Positions 21,474 through 29,040 of a DNA stretch of 29,040 nucleotides are shown piece by piece. This stretch comes from a bacterium (GTDB lineage: Bacteria; Patescibacteriota; Patescibacteriia; Patescibacteriales; GWC2-42-12): NCBI GenBank assembly GCA_030655095.1, contig JAURWF010000011.1, positions 1-29,040 on the forward strand. Direction: 5' to 3'. The notes below the pieces were generated by a model. The model saw only the letters and a list, made by a program, of their open reading frames with translations. It was not told where the DNA came from and did no database searches. The position numbers and the translations under genes were made by a program. The stretch's first letter is position 1. Each line of letters opens with the position of its first letter.

Positions 21474-22760
21474 TATTTAAGTGGATTGTTTGGAATGAGC
21501 AATGAAACTGTTTTATTAGAATGGCAATCAAAGCCAGACGCACCAAATCTATGGGAAGAATGGGGAAGTGGTATTAAATTTTTTGGAATAAATTTAAACT
21601 TAGGAAGTGATAATTTGTTTAAAACATCGTCTAATGAAAGAGAATTAATAGAATATTATTATCAAGATAAATTTAATCCACAAAAACAAATTTTAAATTA
21701 TAACTACAAAACACATAAAGGGCCGATTGTTTTGGATTATAAACAAATCAAAATTCAGGACGAAAAAGAGTTTGAGTTAAATAGAATGTCAGCAAATACC
21801 TCATGGCGTAAAGTGCGTGACGAACGAGGACTAATTATTCAAGTACAAATTCCTAAAAAATTTAAGGATAAATTTTTAGAAGAAGGGTGGGAAATAGCAA
21901 CTGAAAATAATCAAGCCGAAAATAATCAAGTGAATTTAAATAAACACAAAATTGTGGTTGGTGTTGATTTAACAACTAGCTATGGCGGATTTTATGTCGG
22001 AACTATTAGTATAAACAATAGAGGAGCATTAGATTTGTTGATTATTACAGAAGGGAAACATGCTGAAGATCTTAGAAAGCAGGTTGACGAGATAAAATTA
22101 AAAAAAACCCTTGAACTAGTTAGTGAAGAATTTGAAAAAAAAGATGGAAGAGAAATTCTTACTTCAAAAAAAATAGATATAGGGCATGATGACCCACGAT
22201 ATATTTTTGCAGTTGAGAACGCTCTTAATGGCTTTGATAGTATGGTTGAAGAAGTTGGTAAAGAAGAAGAAAATAAAACAGTATCAAAACAAGAAATTAT
22301 GTCTGCCATTAAAAATGATTTTTCGGAAATAAATAGCAAAATCAACACATACAAAATAGTTGAAGAAGATATGTCTGGGGAATCAACTGATGGCGGAATG
22401 GTTGTTTATTATTTTGAAAATAAAAATTTAAAAAAAATTACGGCAACTTATTTAGGAGAAACTGGAAAATCAGTAAATGAATATTATTATAAGAATAAAG
22501 AATTAATATTTGTTTTAGATCAAAACTATGAATATAATAGACCTATGTATTATGATGAAAAAATGGCAAAAGAAGATAATGATGAAGAAATTTTTGACAT
22601 AAATAAATCAAAAATATCAGAAGAAAAATACTATTTTTATAAAAATAAATTAATAATGTGGATAGATGAAGAAAAAAAAGAAGTTCAAAATATTGGTGAC
22701 GCTTTTAAGAATAAAGAATTTGAAATAATTAAAGATAGTCAAAAACTTAAAGAAAAATAA
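21402..22760 (+). CDS. Membrane-anchored protein with shared N-terminal module, paralogue A
   Basis: The N-terminus is a signal anchor (LLITIIILTILLIGGYFM, residues 5-22) with the rest predicted outside. Residues about 30-280 align clearly with the protein at 25209: LEWQSK, the YYQDKFNP block, ILDYKQI-like strands, RGLIIQ and DDPRYIFAVE, with DNA that is nearly identical over several 20-30-bp blocks. The C-terminal 170 residues are different. They contain strand-rich repeats (VYYFENKNLKKITATYLGE, NEYYYKNKELIFVL and KYYFYKNKLIMW), a pattern found in exported proteins that read like YYY/F-N-G-K-L toxin-type repeats. No known catalytic motif is seen. It heads the run of accessory genes, with 2 bp to the next gene. 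The function is not known. Confidence 0.75.
   Translation: MKTKLLITIIILTILLIGGYFMRNYLSGLFGMSNETVLLEWQSKPDAPNLWEEWGSGIKFFGINLNLGSDNLFKTSSNERELIEYYYQDKFNPQKQILNYNYKTHKGPIVLDYKQIKIQDEKEFELNRMSANTSWRKVRDERGLIIQVQIPKKFKDKFLEEGWEIATENNQAENNQVNLNKHKIVVGVDLTTSYGGFYVGTISINNRGALDLLIITEGKHAEDLRKQVDEIKLKKTLELVSEEFEKKDGREILTSKKIDIGHDDPRYIFAVENALNGFDSMVEEVGKEEENKTVSKQEIMSAIKNDFSEINSKINTYKIVEEDMSGESTDGGMVVYYFENKNLKKITATYLGETGKSVNEYYYKNKELIFVLDQNYEYNRPMYYDEKMAKEDNDEEIFDINKSKISEEKYYFYKNKLIMWIDEEKKEVQNIGDAFKNKEFEIIKDSQKLKEK
21444..21467 (+). promoter_or_regulatory. Internal Shine-Dalgarno with facing CTCC, codon-22 ATG (copy 1)
   Basis: Inside the cassette, CTCCT (21444-21448) can pair with AGGAG (21452-21456). 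GGAGG (21453-21457) lies 7 nt before the in-frame ATG at codon 22 (21465-21467). The CTC Leu codon is unusual in this AT-rich sequence. The same arrangement lies at 25251-25274 and 27968-27991 with changed loop bases. Confidence 0.45.
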
Positions 22761-22762
22761 TT

Positions 22763-23677
22763 ATGACTAAACATAAATTACTTTATATTATTTTAGTATG
22801 TATACTTCTTATCGTTAGCTGTATGTTTTTTGTTTATCCAAAATTTCAAAAAAATAGCACCCCGAGTAATGCGACAATAATTTCACATCTATCATTAGAT
22901 GGACATTATGTGTTTGACACAAAAAATCCACTTCAAGATAGCAATGTTGAAATATCAAATAGTTCTGAAAAAGAAATTTCATACAACATTAGTACAGTTA
23001 ATTTCGGTCACTTAGGAGGTATAAGCGGAATTGCTAAACGAACCGCTTCGTCTTCGCTTGTATATGAAAACATACTTGAATCTGAAATAGATGGTTATAA
23101 AACAATATGCTCAGTTGTTATATCTTTTAATGATATTAATAATCTTTCTTATAATATAAGCGGAGAAGGATGTGAATATTATCATGGTGCTCATGGGACT
23201 TTTTTTAACGACGAAATACATAAAAAAAATGGCTCTGTGAGTTTACCTACTATTGAAAAATTAGGATTTACTAAAGAGGATTTAGTACAATTCCATAGTT
23301 TATTTAAAAATAGTGATTATGGGTTTTTACTTGGATATGCTCAAGGATTTATAGATTTAGAAATAGCTAATATCAAAAAAATAATAAGTTCAGATATCCC
23401 TAATACAATAGGATATTCAATTGAAACACCAAATGTGTACAATGGCGCTACTTTCTGTTTTTCAGACTCAGAAGAACATTTCGGGGGAGATTGCACATTT
23501 GTTATTTTTATGAAAGATAATAATAATAATTACTGGCTTCTTGAAGGGTCAAATTATGGAGATAATTTTTGTTATGCTACTAATAATTTACAATGGAAAA
23601 AGAAACTTCCAATCGCATTTCAATCTGAATTAAATAGAATTGGAATATCAAAAGATGCAGTAAAATTTCTCCCATAA
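22763..23677 (+). CDS. Exported hypothetical protein, 304 aa
   Basis: A hydrophobic segment at residues 6-26 (LLYIILVCILLIVSCMFFVY) gives a signal anchor or, with the Cys, a lipoprotein-like start. The rest is a strand-rich extracytoplasmic protein. Residues about 85-150 contain YKTICSVVISFNDINN and GCEYYHGAHGTFFND, a Cys-pair plus YHGA pattern that recalls small periplasmic beta-barrel domains of lysozyme-inhibitor type, but I cannot assign it. A second domain (from about 165) has helix and loop features and ends with FCFSDSEEHFGGDCTFVIF and YWLLEGSNYGDN. It starts 2 bp after paralogue A, so it is certainly co-transcribed. No Shine-Dalgarno is present. The close coupling suggests that both products act together at the envelope. 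Confidence 0.7.
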   Translation: MTKHKLLYIILVCILLIVSCMFFVYPKFQKNSTPSNATIISHLSLDGHYVFDTKNPLQDSNVEISNSSEKEISYNISTVNFGHLGGISGIAKRTASSSLVYENILESEIDGYKTICSVVISFNDINNLSYNISGEGCEYYHGAHGTFFNDEIHKKNGSVSLPTIEKLGFTKEDLVQFHSLFKNSDYGFLLGYAQGFIDLEIANIKKIISSDIPNTIGYSIETPNVYNGATFCFSDSEEHFGGDCTFVIFMKDNNNNYWLLEGSNYGDNFCYATNNLQWKKKLPIAFQSELNRIGISKDAVKFLP

Positions 23678-23703
23678 ATTTGCGAAAATATAATAAAGCT
23701 ACT

Positions 23704-24546
23704 ATGAAATTTAACTTAGAAATATTACAAAACACAAAATTGTGGGCAACAATATTTTTTTCCACATTAGGAATAATTATATTATTAGGTATCGTGGTAA
23801 ATATTGTTGAATATTTAGGGATAGTAAAAAGGTTAGGGATTGAGCATAAAATAGAAACATATGGTTTAATTATTTCTATAATTTTGGTCGCGGTTATGGC
23901 AATTTCAATTGTTCCATTATTTATACAAGCATTTATTGCTACCCAAATTAAAATAGGTAATCAAAATTTAGGAGCAGTAAAATTTATTATACAAAATCAA
24001 ATTAAGATCATTTTATTTATATATAGCTTTTGGTTAACGGGATTAATAATAATTGCCCTTTCTTTTATTAGCGGTCATACTAAATTGCCATCCTTACAAG
24101 ATGAAGAAATAGTAATTACGAATGAAGAATCTATAATTTATCATGATGCAGAATTTAATTTTAAAGACGAAAAAGAATTTGCGGATTTTCTGGATAATTA
24201 TTATATTCTTGATAGCCAACATAAGAATCTTGCTGATGATGAAGGATCTCATGGATGGAATAAGGCGATTAGAAAAAGTGATTATTGTCTTCTTGTTGTA
24301 GCTGTAGCCATAGAAACACATTCTAATAAAACAAACCTAAAAAAACCAAACACAGAGCCAGAGAAAATGATAACAACAATGAAAGCAAGAGAAAAATCAA
24401 TTGAAGATCTTAATTTTTGGTTTGACAGATCTGAAGATAAAATAAGAGAACAACTAAAGCAATATAACCTTGATAAAATAGAAGTTGATGGTATTATTAA
24501 ATCAATGAATAAATGTAAAATAAAATCAAATGGAACTATGTTTTAA
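23704..24546 (+). CDS. Hypothetical membrane protein with cytoplasmic or outer tail, 280 aa
   Basis: Three membrane helices are predicted at about residues 15-40, 55-80 and 100-122, followed by a 150-residue charged tail. The tail contains FKDEKEFADFLDNYYILDSQ and a coiled-coil-like end (KAREKSIEDLNFWFDRSEDK then REQLKQYNLDK). I chose the ATG at 23704. The reading frame extends back to a TTG at 23680, but that addition has no support. No family is recognised and no catalytic motif is seen. It belongs to the same co-directional run, with 26 bp to the gene before and 17 bp to the next. Its membrane topology makes it a candidate partner for the exported neighbours. Confidence 0.65.
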   Translation: MKFNLEILQNTKLWATIFFSTLGIIILLGIVVNIVEYLGIVKRLGIEHKIETYGLIISIILVAVMAISIVPLFIQAFIATQIKIGNQNLGAVKFIIQNQIKIILFIYSFWLTGLIIIALSFISGHTKLPSLQDEEIVITNEESIIYHDAEFNFKDEKEFADFLDNYYILDSQHKNLADDEGSHGWNKAIRKSDYCLLVVAVAIETHSNKTNLKKPNTEPEKMITTMKAREKSIEDLNFWFDRSEDKIREQLKQYNLDKIEVDGIIKSMNKCKIKSNGTMF

Positions 24547-24563
24547 TTTTAACTAATAAAATT

Positions 24564-25202
24564 ATGTTTATTGACGAATCAAAATTAATTTTTACATCAG
24601 AAATACCAAATTTATCTGATGCTAATTATTTACAGACAATTATCACAGCCACTAAATTTCAATTTGGTAATGCGATAAATTTTATATTTGCGATAATATT
24701 TTTTGCTTGCATGACATTTTTTTATTATCGTTGGGCAACAATACATTGGAAATATAATTTATTAAATTTTGGCGCATTAGGGCATCTTATACCAATTTTC
24801 TGTATTTTAATTATTGTTATTTCAGTATTTTGTTTATTAAAAATGAATTTAATTGCTAGACAATATCAAAATTTAGCTGATCATCCAAATTCATTTTATA
24901 TTAAAAAGGCTCAAGTTATTCGCAAAGGATGGCGCATTGCAAGTACCGGAGATGTTACATATAAAAGATTTTTTTGGTCTTTATCAGATGATCAAACTAA
25001 AAAAGGCAAAACTCCATTTTTGATATATTGCGATGTGTTTGATATAGAAAAAGGTGACAATCTATATGTTGCTATTGATTCTCAGAATGCTTTAAATATG
25101 CTTTTTCTTGGTTTTATAAAAGGCGAAGTCCATAGGAATAACAAATTGAGACAAAAAATAAACGAACGATTAAATAATTCTGGATTTAATTCAGATTTAT
25201 AA
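24564..25202 (+). CDS. Hypothetical two-helix membrane protein, 212 aa
   Basis: Helices are predicted at about residues 38-56 and 75-98. After them comes a 110-residue soluble domain with basic and aromatic residues (YIKKAQVIRKGWRIAST, KRFFWSLSDD and KTPFLIYCDVFDIEKGDN). The strand pattern is compatible with a small beta-barrel but I recognise no family. The gene follows the previous one by 17 bp and ends 6 bp before the next start, so the three are in one transcript. No Shine-Dalgarno motif is visible. It may be an envelope component of the same accessory system; nothing in it shows enzyme activity. Confidence 0.65.
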   Translation: MFIDESKLIFTSEIPNLSDANYLQTIITATKFQFGNAINFIFAIIFFACMTFFYYRWATIHWKYNLLNFGALGHLIPIFCILIIVISVFCLLKMNLIARQYQNLADHPNSFYIKKAQVIRKGWRIASTGDVTYKRFFWSLSDDQTKKGKTPFLIYCDVFDIEKGDNLYVAIDSQNALNMLFLGFIKGEVHRNNKLRQKINERLNNSGFNSDL

Positions 25203-25208
25203 AAACTT

Positions 25209-25280
25209 ATGAAAACAAAATTATTAATTACAATTACAATTTTATTAGCACTCCTAATCGGAGGATATTTTATGAGAAAT
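25209..25280 (+). repeat. 5' signal-anchor cassette, copy 2
   Basis: This is the second copy of the 72-bp module, with the CTCC at 25251-25254, GGAGG at 25260-25264 and in-frame ATG at 25272-25274. Differences from copy 1 are few and lie in the middle of the helix codons and in the loop between CTCC and GGAGG. Confidence 0.85.
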
Positions 25281-26864
25281 TTTATGACTAATTTATTTGA
25301 AATAGACAACAAAACTGTTATATTGGAATGGCAATCAAAGTCAGATACACCGAATCCATGGGAAGTGTGGCAGAATGGTCCTTTGTTTGAAATACCACCT
25401 ACTGAAAAAGATTTAATGGAACTTTATTATCAAGATAAATTTAATCCAGAAAAACAAATTTTAGATTATAAATATAAAAAGTATAAAGGCGAAATTATTT
25501 TGGATTACAAGCAGATAGAGATTCAAAACAAAGAAGACTATACAAAAAATAGATTGCAATGGGGAAAGGAAGCAGAAAAAGTAAGGTCTTGGGAATCTAT
25601 ACGCAATAACAGAGGATTGATTATTCAAATACAGGTTTCTAAAAAAATTAAAAATAAATTTTTAGAGGACGGTTGGAAAATAGTAATTGAAAGTAATCAG
25701 GAAAATTCAAAGTTGTATAAAATTGAAGTTTTTGTGGACGAGGATGAAAATGATCCAAACAATATTAATAAAATTCATATTGGAAATATTGGTCTGAATG
25801 ATAAAAGAGAATTAGATTTAACAATTATTACAGAAGGAAAATATGCTGAAAATCTTAGAAAACAAGTTGATGCGATAAAATTAAAAAAAACTCTTAAATT
25901 ACCCTATGAGGAATTTAAAAGAATTTGGTTAATTATAAAGGTTTTGGAGTTAAAAAAAATAGACATAAATTCAGATGACCCGCGATATATTTTTGCAGTT
26001 GAACGAGAACTTGTCGGTTTTGAGACAGAAATTATAGAAGTTTTGAATTCAGAAAGTGCTTTTGCTGTTTATTTATTAGCTGATAAAAATATTAGTTGGT
26101 CAGGACCTCAATCAAATCTTTCTGAATTTAAATTGGCGTCCCAACCCCTTTTTACATCAAAAGATATTCTTTCATATAATTGGAATGAACATAATTTTGT
26201 TTTAACTGATGAAGCAGAAAAAAGAATAACAACCAAATTAACACCTGAACGATCAATAATAGATGAAATTATTCGTATTCCATTTGTTGTAATGGTAAAA
26301 GGAGAACGTATTTACGGGGGAATATTTGAAGAGTTAAAAGTAATAGCAGTAAATGAAAACTCTCTATATAGTACTAATATGAGGGCATATAGAGAGTTTT
26401 TATATATCACATCTGATATTGATATTAACAAAAACAATAAAACATTCTATTCTTTTAGGTATGGTACAAAAAATATTCATTACTTAGGATGTGATGATCC
26501 TGAAACAGATCCACGAAATGATTTAAAAATAAAACAAGTATTAGAAGAAGAGGGCAAATTAGTTTTTTCAGACACAAAAGAACCAACTTTTCAAGAACAT
26601 TCAGAGCAAGTAGAATTAGTTGTTGTGTTTAAAAAGGACATTACATTTAAAAAAGCAGATGAAATTATGAAGCAAGCGGGTTTTACTTATCGTCAAGGCA
26701 GTGATTCAAGTAGAGGTAAAATGTATTCTCAACTTACTGGTCCAAAATTTATTTTAAAGTTTCCTGCTAATAAATATATTGATATTTTTAGAGCTGAAAG
26801 TTATAGAGATATTCCTGAAATATATGAAATCTACCAAGCAGATTGGAATATAATTAAGGATTAA
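25209..26864 (+). CDS. Membrane-anchored protein with shared N-terminal module, paralogue B
   Basis: Residues 1-275 are a paralogue of the 21402 product: the same signal anchor, the LEWQSKSDTPNPWE segment, YYQDKFNPEKQIL, RGLIIQIQV, LDLTIITEGK and DDPRYIFAVE. The two part near residue 275 and the last 275 residues are unrelated. This tail has PFVVMVKGERIYGGIFEEL, with SYNWNEHNFVLTDEAEKR before it, a pattern found in exported proteins of unknown role. The end (VVVFKKDITFKKADEIMK to ILKFPANKYIDIF) resembles an I9-type inhibitor or propeptide fold, in which a strand-helix-strand unit shields a protease. These assignments are from pattern only. The gene is followed, after a small relic, by the SUKH gene, as in polymorphic toxin/immunity loci. 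Confidence 0.75.
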   Translation: MKTKLLITITILLALLIGGYFMRNFMTNLFEIDNKTVILEWQSKSDTPNPWEVWQNGPLFEIPPTEKDLMELYYQDKFNPEKQILDYKYKKYKGEIILDYKQIEIQNKEDYTKNRLQWGKEAEKVRSWESIRNNRGLIIQIQVSKKIKNKFLEDGWKIVIESNQENSKLYKIEVFVDEDENDPNNINKIHIGNIGLNDKRELDLTIITEGKYAENLRKQVDAIKLKKTLKLPYEEFKRIWLIIKVLELKKIDINSDDPRYIFAVERELVGFETEIIEVLNSESAFAVYLLADKNISWSGPQSNLSEFKLASQPLFTSKDILSYNWNEHNFVLTDEAEKRITTKLTPERSIIDEIIRIPFVVMVKGERIYGGIFEELKVIAVNENSLYSTNMRAYREFLYITSDIDINKNNKTFYSFRYGTKNIHYLGCDDPETDPRNDLKIKQVLEEEGKLVFSDTKEPTFQEHSEQVELVVVFKKDITFKKADEIMKQAGFTYRQGSDSSRGKMYSQLTGPKFILKFPANKYIDIFRAESYRDIPEIYEIYQADWNIIKD

Positions 26865-26880
26865 TTTAAAACACAAAAAT

Positions 26881-26921
26881 ATGATAAAAAAACATTAATC
26901 ACAGCCGTTATTTTATTTTAA
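26881..26921 (+). pseudogene. Decayed signal-anchor fragment
   Basis: In the 80-bp gap before the SUKH gene, the frame starting at 26886 reads KKTLITAVILF then stops (26919-26921), directly behind an ATG (26881) in another frame. The peptide resembles the start of the cassette (KTKLLITIIIL). It may be what remains of another cassette-bearing gene. The match is short. Confidence 0.3.
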
Positions 26922-26944
26922 TTTAATTTTAATCAATAAAAAAT

Positions 26945-27898
26945 ATGACAAATAAAAATATAGACATCAATGAATTTTGGATTCAACCTTCAAAAGGTTT
27001 TGTAAAAGAAAAAAATCAAGGCGTTACTGAAGACACTTTAAATAAAAAAGAACAAGAATTTGGCATTATATTTCCATTATTGTATCGTCAAGTTATGAAA
27101 TTGCAGAATGGTGGTTATATTAGAAAACAATCTTTTGGTATTCAAGAGTTATTTATAAATGGTGCAAAATTTGAGTCAATAGATAGAATAGAAACATTCT
27201 GTTCTTTTCTTGATGGTTTTATGTCTGAAGATGAAATAAAAGAAACTATAGTTAAAATTAAATATTGTTATCCTGAAAGGCTTATTATTTTTTCAAGAAT
27301 GGATGGACATTCTTTGGCTTGTTTTGATTATGGATGGCTTCAAAAAGAAGCAAAGACCGATCCTAAAATAGTCATTTTTTTACAAGATGATAGTAATATC
27401 GATGAAAATAATTTTGGCTACGAAGAAATACTTCGAGTTTCAGATTTCAATGAATTTATTAGTAGATTAGTATATTATGGTTATGAAGCAGAATCATATT
27501 TTATTGGTCTTTCTACTGATTTACAGATCGATGCTTTTGTTAAGGTTTTATCTCAAACCTGGGGAGGTACTTGCGAGATAAGAAAAGATGATCATTATGG
27601 TTGGTTTAATTTTAATGAATGGTATTATTTAAAAGAAATAAAACTTAATAAAGCTGATTTACAAATTATAGTAAGCCCGAATCAATATAATTCTGGTACA
27701 TTCTTATTTCAAAATCATCCTAAATTGAATATTATTATTGAAATTACACCACCCATGGATACAGATATAGATGATAATAGTTTTGTAAATAGTGATACAC
27801 ATAATGCAATTCTTTCAATGAAAGATCAATTAATCGAGGTTTTTGATTCAGTAGAATTGTTATTGTATCCTTTTAGAGAAAGCTTTATCATAAAATAA
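26945..27898 (+). CDS. SMI1/KNR4 (SUKH) family protein, possible immunity protein
   Basis: The N-terminal part has the SUKH hallmark: VTEDTLNKKEQEFGIIFPLL with YRQVMKLQNGG, i.e. an N-terminal helix, conserved Glu, the LP-like turn and the (N)GG end. The following region (ISRLVYYGYEAES) ends the domain at about residue 180. Residues 190-317 form a second strand-rich part with QTWGGTCEIRKDDHYGWFNF and no clear family. SUKH proteins are the commonest immunity proteins of polymorphic toxins but also occur as yeast cell-wall regulators. The protein lacks a signal or membrane helix and is predicted to stay in the cytoplasm, unlike its neighbours. This fits a role as an intracellular neutraliser for an exported or neighbouring toxin, an inference from context. 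Confidence 0.75.
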   Translation: MTNKNIDINEFWIQPSKGFVKEKNQGVTEDTLNKKEQEFGIIFPLLYRQVMKLQNGGYIRKQSFGIQELFINGAKFESIDRIETFCSFLDGFMSEDEIKETIVKIKYCYPERLIIFSRMDGHSLACFDYGWLQKEAKTDPKIVIFLQDDSNIDENNFGYEEILRVSDFNEFISRLVYYGYEAESYFIGLSTDLQIDAFVKVLSQTWGGTCEIRKDDHYGWFNFNEWYYLKEIKLNKADLQIIVSPNQYNSGTFLFQNHPKLNIIIEITPPMDTDIDDNSFVNSDTHNAILSMKDQLIEVFDSVELLLYPFRESFIIK

Positions 27899-27925
27899 AA
27901 AAAATAAAGCCAAAGATAAAAAACT

Positions 27926-27997
27926 ATGAAAATAAAAATATTAATTATAATTACAATTTTATTAGCACTCCTAGTTGGAGGGTATTTTATGAAAAAT
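27926..27997 (+). repeat. 5' signal-anchor cassette, copy 3
   Basis: This is the third, more diverged copy. It keeps CTCC (27968-27971), GGAGG (27977-27981) and the in-frame ATG 7 nt later (27989-27991), although the loop bases between them differ from the other copies. Confidence 0.8.
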
Positions 27998-28840
27998 TTT
28001 ATGCCTGGTTTATTTGGTAATGAAAAAAAATTAAGTATTTCAATAACCTCTAATAAAAATACTTATAAAGTTGGTGATAAGATATTTTTTGAAGTTAAAT
28101 TGAAAAATGTTGGAGAATCATCATTTTACATTTTTCCACATAATGATAATAAAAATACAAATGATTGGATTCAGGTATTAGATAAAAAAGGACAAAAGTT
28201 GCCAGATTTTACATCTGCTACAATTGATCCACGGGTTTTTGCTAAAGAAAAGGACTTTATTTTTTTAAAACCAGGACAAGAAGAGTATATTCAAAAATCT
28301 TTTGACATCATAATTAAAAACGAATTAGATGAAGGTTTATTGTTTTCTTCTGGTTATTTTTCAATTTATCTTGGCGAACCTAGATCATTTAAAATACGTT
28401 CTAAATATAAAAATAAAATAAAAACATATTTGGATGAAAAAAATGAGAAAAAAAATATTTTTGCTTGGACAGGCGAACTTTTCTCCGAAGAAATCAATAT
28501 TAAGATAGAAGATCAAGATAATAATATTAAACAGGATAAAACAAAAATAAATTTAGAAAAAGCAATTGAAATAGGAGAAAAAGAATTAGAAAGAATTGGT
28601 TACGATTATGTGCCTGAACATATGCGTGTCTTAGCTGATGACAAAAATACAGAATGGGAAGAATTTGTAAAAATAGATCCATTGATATTACAGAATGAAA
28701 GGATAAAAAAGATGAACCTTAAACGAAAAAATTATTGGGCATTATATTATGCTCCAAAAAAGTTATCTTTAGGTGGTGATGCATGGGTTTTTGTAGATCG
28801 CGATAACGGAGAAATACTTGGAAATATTTTAGGAAAATAA
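27926..28840 (+). CDS. Membrane-anchored protein with shared signal cassette, Ig-like and PepSY-like domains, paralogue C
   Basis: Only the first 24 residues (ILIIITILLALLVGGYFM and flanks) match paralogues A and B; the rest is different. Residues 33-145 (LSISITSNKNTYKVGDKIF, FEVKLKNVGESSFYIFP) form an immunoglobulin-like beta sandwich of the type seen in BsuPI-like and other exported proteins. Residues about 205-304 contain INLEKAIEIGEKELERIG and, near the end, GGDAWVFVDRDNGEIL, a PepSY-like strand and Gly turn. PepSY domains often regulate proteases or chelation, but I cannot place this one firmly. The start lies 27 bp behind the SUKH gene. The reuse of one signal anchor for unrelated bodies suggests exchange by recombination. 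Confidence 0.7.
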   Translation: MKIKILIIITILLALLVGGYFMKNFMPGLFGNEKKLSISITSNKNTYKVGDKIFFEVKLKNVGESSFYIFPHNDNKNTNDWIQVLDKKGQKLPDFTSATIDPRVFAKEKDFIFLKPGQEEYIQKSFDIIIKNELDEGLLFSSGYFSIYLGEPRSFKIRSKYKNKIKTYLDEKNEKKNIFAWTGELFSEEINIKIEDQDNNIKQDKTKINLEKAIEIGEKELERIGYDYVPEHMRVLADDKNTEWEEFVKIDPLILQNERIKKMNLKRKNYWALYYAPKKLSLGGDAWVFVDRDNGEILGNILGK

Positions 28841-28870
28841 AATTGACTACTGTTAAATTTTAAATAAAAA

Positions 28871-28896
28871 AATCTGTTGTTTTTTGGCGACAGATT
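28871..28896. terminator. Hairpin before the last gene (terminator-like on minus strand, or leader hairpin)
   Basis: AATCTGTTG (28871-28879) pairs with CGACAGATT (28888-28896) over 9 positions with one G-U, around a U-rich 8-nt loop. On the plus strand no U-tract follows. On the minus strand a run of seven T follows, but no minus-strand gene is visible to the right. It lies about 20 nt before the last start codon and may regulate it. Confidence 0.4.
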
Positions 28897-28916
28897 TAAG
28901 AAAGAAGGGATTTACT

Positions 28917-29040
28917 ATGTCTTTTGAACCAGTTTTTATAAAAAAATTCGAAGAATTTACCTTGGATAAGCAACAAGTCCGTTCGATGGATGACTTGATT
29001 TGTTTTGAAAAGAAATGGTTTGATAAAACGAAATGGCCAG
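28917..29040 (+). CDS. Start of an unknown gene, truncated by the window edge
   Basis: The frame starts at the ATG at 28917 (MSFEPVFIKKFEEFTLDKQQ) and runs through 41 codons without a stop to the right edge, so the product is unknown. A purine-rich AAGAAGGGA 9 nt upstream could act as a weak Shine-Dalgarno. That differs from most starts in this window and supports the choice of start. The visible part is hydrophilic with many Lys and Phe residues and no signal peptide. A 9-bp hairpin at 28871-28896 stands just before it. The family cannot be named from 41 residues. Confidence 0.45.
   Translation, partial: MSFEPVFIKKFEEFTLDKQQVRSMDDLICFEKKWFDKTKWP

Overview
The window is AT-rich (roughly 70%) and looks like a chromosomal segment of a small-genome fermentative bacterium. 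I infer Candidate Phyla Radiation / Patescibacteria. The reasons are compact single-copy core genes, starts mostly without Shine-Dalgarno motifs, a SecD carrying an inserted parvulin-like domain, a VanW-family remnant, and a tiny redox operon in place of a respiratory chain. The genetic code looks standard: one gene ends on TGA (11804-11806) and no conserved intact gene has an in-frame TGA.

Left part (1-9735): the end of a BNR/Asp-box beta-propeller protein, an unusual AGCTAA repeat array, then frr, rseP, a MNT/HEPN toxin-antitoxin pair, a ribosome hibernation factor with a Cys-rich tail, secA, secD and secF. Between secA and secD, on the opposite strand, sits a complete miniature transcription unit (promoter, perfect Shine-Dalgarno, 67-aa two-helix membrane protein, terminator).

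Middle (9690-14450): one operon with an extended -10 promoter and a strong bidirectional terminator. It encodes NAD-type GAPDH, a HIT protein, a Nudix hydrolase, a short NuoF-like flavoprotein and an [FeFe]-hydrogenase. The likely logic is that NADH from glycolysis is discharged as H2.

Convergent minus-strand block (14466-20350): an RRM RNA-binding protein with a consensus promoter and palindromic operator, a VanW pseudogene, a P2-type cation ATPase, tRNA-Ala(CGC) without encoded CCA, a C-terminal relic of a PEP-utilising enzyme, a lipoprotein cyclophilin, and the CCA-adding enzyme.

Right part (20400-29040) is accessory. A decayed insertion sequence with 12-bp inverted repeats and a frameshifted gene lead into a run of co-directional, membrane-anchored proteins. 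Three of them share a nearly identical 5' cassette encoding the signal anchor. Two of those also share about 280 N-terminal residues but have unrelated C-termini. A SUKH-family (immunity-type) gene directly follows one of them. This conserved-head / variable-tail layout is the best candidate for a previously undescribed system here. The shared cassette also encodes a conserved GGAGG-N7-ATG facing a complementary CTCC, i.e. a possibly masked internal translation start.
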